In this document: one piece after another, positions 37,770 through 41,124 of the stretch
How the letters are laid out: every line of letters starts with the position of its first letter
Position numbering within the stretch: position 1 is the stretch's first letter
DNA from: a virus
Length of the DNA stretch: 41,124 bases
Reading direction: 5' to 3' (one strand)
IMG/VR virus record: IMGVR_UViG_3300047440_000072
Location: 1-41,124 of that record
Made by a program: the position numbers and the translations under genes
The notes under the pieces: model-generated
The model's database searches: none
What the model was told of the DNA's origin: nothing
Seen by the model: the letters and a program-made list of their open reading frames with translations, nothing else

Positions 37770-38547
37770 ACTTGCTCCAGTTCTCTTTGGGGGGAAGCAA
37801 CTCCAGAAGCTCCGGCCAACGGTGTAGTTGGAGGTACTTGCTGTCGATATCGTCCCCGATGGTGTGCGTCTTCGTGATGAAGTAGCCCTTTAGCATACAG
37901 AGCACCGTCTCCGCCTCCTGGTACGAGCAGGGGCGATTGAAGCTCGGAGGGGCGGGCATCCTATGGATGTAGTTCGTCACCTTCTCCAGGGCCTCCACGA
38001 AGGGCAGATGGGGCCAGAGGATACCGGCGCACTTACGAGGCTCGTCGGGGCAGTGTTTAACTGCCTCCTCCAGGGAGAGGGAGATTGGTCGCCCCCAGAC
38101 GCGCTCCTGGAAGTCCAACACTTTCCAGATGAAGTAGGCTCCAAAGCCGCACCCGGCGAACTTGTCCTTGAACACCTTGACCAGCTCCGTGTAGGAGGGG
38201 GCCCACATGGTGGTCCAAATACTGTGCGGGGACCCGTGGAGGGACAGGTTCGTGAGGAAGCCCATACCAAGGGCTCCCCGAGTATGCCTGCGCTCCGTGC
38301 CCCGGGGGAAGGAGCTGTAACCGTCGAACATGTACTCCCAGAACGTAGAGGCGGTCGTCTTGTCCGCACACTGTACGGCCCCGCCCAGATCGTAGAAGCA
38401 CAGGTAGTGAACGATGAACCGTTCGGCCCACTCCTCTCCCTTGAGCTCCCGAGCCTTATACAGGAACTCGTATGACGGATCCAGATCGTTCGTGAGGATG
38501 GTTATCTCAGCGAACTTCTGCCACGTACTCACCGTTGTCGATTCCAT
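37741..38547 (-). CDS. Amino-acid:DNA transferase / aGPT-PPlase-like thymidine hypermodification protein (268 aa)
   Basis: The N-terminus has D21-L-D23-P-S-Y-E-F-L-Y-K-A-R-E, then GEEWAERFIVHYLCFYDLGG, followed by FPRGTERRHTRGALG (80-94) and FAGCGFGAYFIWKVLDFQER (130-149), an HhH-like stretch. Later come PDEPRKCAG and ETVLCMLKGYFITKTHTIGD. I associate this set (DP.Y..LY..RE, PRG.ERRH, GCGFGAYFIWK) with the aGPT-PPlase / ADDT-type transferases that install amino acids on phosphorylated 5-hmdU. The identification is from memory of motifs. GGAG is 9 bases before ATG 38547. It is in one operon with nucleases and the SNF2 helicase. Confidence 0.6.
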   Translation of the reverse strand: MESTTVSTWQKFAEITILTNDLDPSYEFLYKARELKGEEWAERFIVHYLCFYDLGGAVQCADKTTASTFWEYMFDGYSSFPRGTERRHTRGALGMGFLTNLSLHGSPHSIWTTMWAPSYTELVKVFKDKFAGCGFGAYFIWKVLDFQERVWGRPISLSLEEAVKHCPDEPRKCAGILWPHLPFVEALEKVTNYIHRMPAPPSFNRPCSYQEAETVLCMLKGYFITKTHTIGDDIDSKYLQLHRWPELLELLPPKENWSKYERCTLVAS

Positions 38548-38821
38548 TTTTCCAGTTCTCCAATAGTTTGATCCCGACATCTATGTCGTCTACCACGTAC
38601 ACCTTGAACCCGTACTCCTTCAGGACTCCGTGTACGTGAGCTTGTAATGGCTCAGGTTTCGCCCCGGGCCGCTTGAACTCGATGAAGCACATATGAGCCT
38701 TGTACCCGTAGCCGTAGTCAGGCCAACCCTTCCGCCCCGTGACGTTAATTCTAACCGGGAGCAGGCCGTTAAAGTATGCCCACTTCGTGACTTTCTCCTG
38801 TATTTCAGACTCCCGCTTCAC
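38507..38821 (-). CDS. VRR-NUC type nuclease (104 aa)
   Basis: The short PD-(D/E)xK domain shows E7 (ESEIQEKV), G32-W-P-D35, E48-F-K50 (FIEFKRPG) and Q60 (PLQAHVHGVL), the VRR-NUC order. Such stand-alone phage proteins cut branched DNA such as Holliday junctions. The GTG at 38821 is chosen because it lies in the end of the upstream gene (17-base overlap); a longer reading is Ser-rich and unsupported. It ends inside the transferase-like gene start. Confidence 0.85.
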   Translation of the reverse strand: MKRESEIQEKVTKWAYFNGLLPVRINVTGRKGWPDYGYGYKAHMCFIEFKRPGAKPEPLQAHVHGVLKEYGFKVYVVDDIDVGIKLLENWKNGIDNGEYVAEVR

Positions 38822-39473
38822 AGGGCCCACCCTTCTTTGCGCTATAGTCGCACCACTTACAGGCCCCGCCAGGATTGGGTAGGAACTGCTTGTCCTCAAA
38901 GATGCGGATGGCTCGGGAGGTCCACTCTTTGATCGAGTTGTCGAGCATGTCCCCGCGCAGGAGAGCACCCTCATTGGAGGTGTGGCCCCCGTCCAGATAC
39001 AGGGCGTGGTACTCTGCCCGCTTGACGGCGGGGAACGTACAGAGGCCCATGGTGGCGTAGAGCTTCAGTTGGTCCCTGTGCTCCGGGTACTCTCGCCCTG
39101 ACTTGTAGTCACAGACGTGGAGGACCGTACCGGCGCTGTCGAACCAGTGGACGTCAACGATAGACTTGGACCAGGCCATGGCCGGGGAGCCCACGGGTTT
39201 CCAGTTCCGGTCTAACAGCCATACCTCCTCCGCCTTGGCCCCTTTCTGCTTGTAGTCCTCGATGCGTAGGGCAACCTTCTTGAGCTCAAAGGGGAGGACC
39301 ATCAGCTCGCCCTTGACGTACCCCTCGCAGTCAGAGTGGAGGCGCGACCCCCGGGCCATGGCCGCGCTCGGTGCGTAGGGCAGGTTGTCCAGGTATGAGT
39401 ACTTCCACTTGGCAGGGCAGGACTCGTATGTGGTGACGGAGCTGTAGCTCCAGCGTGTGGGCATTGCGTTCAT
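38805..39473 (-). CDS. PD-(D/E)xK exonuclease, Cas4/RecB-like with Fe-S cysteines (222 aa)
   Basis: The N-terminus WSYSSVTTYESCPAKWKY carries C19, then GSRLH (RecB motif region), I-V-D107-V, and C-D122-Y-K124 (VCDYKSG) followed by QLKLYA. The C-terminus has C205-x2-C208 and C218, which with C19 can hold a 4Fe-4S cluster as in Cas4 and AddB nucleases. It should be a DNA exonuclease in replication/recombination or host-DNA degradation. AAGGAG precedes ATG 39473. Confidence 0.85.
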   Translation of the reverse strand: MNAMPTRWSYSSVTTYESCPAKWKYSYLDNLPYAPSAAMARGSRLHSDCEGYVKGELMVLPFELKKVALRIEDYKQKGAKAEEVWLLDRNWKPVGSPAMAWSKSIVDVHWFDSAGTVLHVCDYKSGREYPEHRDQLKLYATMGLCTFPAVKRAEYHALYLDGGHTSNEGALLRGDMLDNSIKEWTSRAIRIFEDKQFLPNPGGACKWCDYSAKKGGPCEAGV

Positions 39474-39697
39474 TTGTACTCCTTCAGGATTTTGTTTCCA
39501 AGGTCGAGCCATGCCGGGTCGTGGGACTCCTCATATTGCTGGTAGAGCCAATCAGATAAGGCTTCCCGACCATGGAGGGGTCCAGTGTAGATTCTGATAA
39601 CCTGGTAGTTGCTCCACTGCTTATCGTACTCCCTACGCCGCTCCAGCACCTCGGCGACCCATGGGCACTCTTCAGGGGTTAGATTGTACCATTTCAT
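39470..39697 (-). CDS. Small hypothetical protein after DNA polymerase (75 aa)
   Basis: The protein starts MKWYNLTPEECPWVAEVLERRR and is acidic/aromatic. ATGA overlaps couple it to the DNA polymerase stop and to the exonuclease start. I do not recognise it; the tight coupling suggests a replication accessory role. Confidence 0.65.
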   Translation of the reverse strand: MKWYNLTPEECPWVAEVLERRREYDKQWSNYQVIRIYTGPLHGREALSDWLYQQYEESHDPAWLDLGNKILKEYK

Positions 39698-41124
39698 TGA
39701 TACTTCTCCAAGTCATACCAGTTAGTCCCGGTCTCAACCTCAATCACGAACGGGACATCGAAGCCGGGAAGGTCTTCCATGGCCACTCTGAGCTTCTCAA
39801 CGTTCTCCTTGACGTCCTGAGGCTTACAGGAGATGTTCCCCTCGTCGTGTACACACATGAGGTACCGGCCCGTGGGCTTGAGGTCATGGTAGACAATGAT
39901 GGACTCCTTCAGTTGGTCGGCGGCGGAACCTTGGATGAGGTGGTTAGCCAGTTTGTAGCTGAAGTCCCATGTGGTCCCCTCGGGCTTGTCCACAGGTATC
40001 CAACGACCACCCCATGTCCGCACCCCGGGCCGGGAGGTTACATCCGCAATGAACTCCTTCAGCCCTGGGATGGACCGGAGGTACATGTCCCGCAGTCGGC
40101 GCACCTCCCCCTTGTCCGACATCTTGAGCTGCTCGGCCAGATTGGGGACCCCAGCCCCGTAGATGAGGGAGAAGCCCACGATCTTGACCTTCTTGCGGGG
40201 GTAGTCAATGCTGGCCTCGTCGTGGAGAATGTTCTTCGCAATCTCGTGGAAGTCAGCCCGGGGGTTCTCCCTGTAAATCTCCGCCGCTCTGCCCTCAGCG
40301 AAGTGGGCCAGTAGGCGCATCTCCTGACCGTTCCAGTCGGCGCTTACGATGACCTCCCCCTCGTCAGGAAGGATGTACCGACGCATGAAGATCATGGGCG
40401 GGTAGCCCGGCATGTCTATGTCCTCGAACTCTGTCGGGACATTCGTCAGGTTGGGAGCCGAGCAGGAGAGGCGTCCAGTACGGGTGCCGTACTCGTCACC
40501 GCGTACTTGGTTCCATGAAGGATGTAGGTGCCCATCGTGGGAGGACATCTCGTACCAGGGCTTCATGAAGGTCCCTAGCAGCGTTTTGAGCGCGCCCCGG
40601 TACCGTAGGGCGGCGAGCAGCTGCGGGTCCTGCACAGCGGCTTCTAGGGCGCTGCGGGCGGTTGAGTATTTCCCCGTAGGGGTCCGCGCGAGGTTAGCGA
40701 CTTTTCCCGACGAGATAAGCGCTTTTGCCAGCTCCACACCCGAATCGACGTTAAAGCTGACGCCAATCCGCTCCTGTATCCAGTCCGTGACTTGTTCAAA
40801 GAATACAGAGTAGGTCTGGATATCCATCCATAGCTTGGGGCGGTCTATTCGCACCCCTCGCTTCTCCATATCCATCAGGATAGGGGCCAGCTTGAGCTCC
40901 CGCTCGTACGCAGCCTCCCACCTACGCTCTATGATTTCAGGATATAGTTTGTCGTGAATCTTTCGAGTCCGTACAACGTCCCCGATGGCGTATGGACCAA
41001 CAATAGAGGCGGGGACTCGGCAAATAAACGCTCCAGCTTCAGAGGTCTTCTTAGTGAATCCCTTCGCCATAACGTAATCTTTAACCGCATCTTGCTCGTC
41101 GGGGGGCATACCCAACAGTGTCTG
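39694..41124 (-). CDS. Family A DNA polymerase, C-terminal part (continues from 466)
   Basis: This is the main part of the polymerase that begins at 466 and crosses the junction. Numbered on the joined 589-residue protein, Exo III is Y158-x3-D162 (PYAIGDVV), motif A has D376 (VSADWNGQEMRLLAHF), motif B is RKKVKIVGFSLIYGAG (about 415-435), and motif C is C-V-H-D540-E. All catalytic residues are intact. The length is shorter than T7 polymerase (704), as in compact family A phage enzymes. The minus-strand frame is open through the window end; an initiation codon at 41115 (TTG) is not the real start. Confidence 0.92.
   Translation of the reverse strand, partial: QTLLGMPPDEQDAVKDYVMAKGFTKKTSEAGAFICRVPASIVGPYAIGDVVRTRKIHDKLYPEIIERRWEAAYERELKLAPILMDMEKRGVRIDRPKLWMDIQTYSVFFEQVTDWIQERIGVSFNVDSGVELAKALISSGKVANLARTPTGKYSTARSALEAAVQDPQLLAALRYRGALKTLLGTFMKPWYEMSSHDGHLHPSWNQVRGDEYGTRTGRLSCSAPNLTNVPTEFEDIDMPGYPPMIFMRRYILPDEGEVIVSADWNGQEMRLLAHFAEGRAAEIYRENPRADFHEIAKNILHDEASIDYPRKKVKIVGFSLIYGAGVPNLAEQLKMSDKGEVRRLRDMYLRSIPGLKEFIADVTSRPGVRTWGGRWIPVDKPEGTTWDFSYKLANHLIQGSAADQLKESIIVYHDLKPTGRYLMCVHDEGNISCKPQDVKENVEKLRVAMEDLPGFDVPFVIEVETGTNWYDLEKYQ
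40998..41124. repeat. Terminal direct repeat, right copy (assembly overlap)
   Basis: This is the second copy of bases 1-127. See the left copy for the reading as an assembly overlap of a circular contig. Confidence 0.93.

Noticed and set aside
1-41124. CRISPR array, tRNA genes, integrase, reverse transcriptase
   Set aside because: I saw no regularly spaced repeats, no tRNA cloverleaf and no integrase or reverse-transcriptase motif in any gene of the window.
1-41124. Phage-encoded RNA polymerase
   Set aside because: No T7-like or N4-like RNA polymerase motifs appear, and the promoters resemble host sigma70 types, so host polymerase is the likely transcriptase.

Overview
The window is an essentially complete genome of a tailed dsDNA bacteriophage (Caudoviricetes, podovirus-like). 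Its first 127 bases are identical to its last 127 bases (1-127 = 40998-41124). A family A DNA polymerase gene runs across that junction in one frame. The natural reading is a circularly assembled molecule of 40,997 bp with an assembly overlap. The host is probably a GC-rich proteobacterium: sigma70-like promoters are visible, the ribosome binding sites are GGAG/AGGA type, and no phage RNA polymerase was found. No integrase, repressor module, tRNA or CRISPR array was seen, so a lytic lifestyle is likely.

Layout. (1) Minus strand, 6948 down to 1 and on through 41124 to 39694: an early operon of short, tightly coupled genes. It holds many unknown small proteins, at least six tiny one-segment membrane proteins, a secreted PKD/beta-helix protein (780-2582), and the DNA polymerase across the junction. 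(2) Plus strand, 7109-9593: a small winged-helix-like protein and a toprim/AAA primase-helicase. Then comes a 497-bp non-coding region full of G-runs (9594-10090), a candidate replication origin. (3) Plus strand, 10091-10798: three small genes, then a second non-coding region with nested inverted repeats (10799-11129). (4) Plus strand, 11130-29890: the late operon. Its order is small and large terminase, P22-like portal, conserved small protein, scaffold, major capsid protein, head/neck proteins, tail adaptor (P22 gp4-like), P22 gp10-like stabilisation protein, internal virion/ejection proteins and tail fibre. (5) Minus strand, 39697 down to 29865: metabolism, recombination and DNA modification genes.

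The most interesting content is in region 5. A thymidylate-synthase-fold protein that could be a dUMP hydroxymethylase, a P-loop kinase, an HhH-containing protein like the helical 5-hmdU kinase / aGPT-PPlase family, and a second protein like the amino-acid:DNA transferase family sit together. With them are a MazG-type pyrophosphohydrolase, a YfbR-like HD nucleotidase and a Rossmann methyltransferase-like protein. Together they look like a compact thymidine hypermodification pathway: hydroxymethyl-dU is made, incorporated and activated on DNA, then decorated with an amino acid or amine, while normal dTTP/dTMP is depleted. No clear decarboxylase or radical SAM tailoring enzyme is present, so the final base may be simple or new.

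Other notable points: no lysis gene is recognisable by homology; several tiny membrane proteins, including one embedded out of frame in 15115-15456, are holin candidates; and three or four promoters share a TAGAAT -10 box and a conserved initial transcribed sequence.
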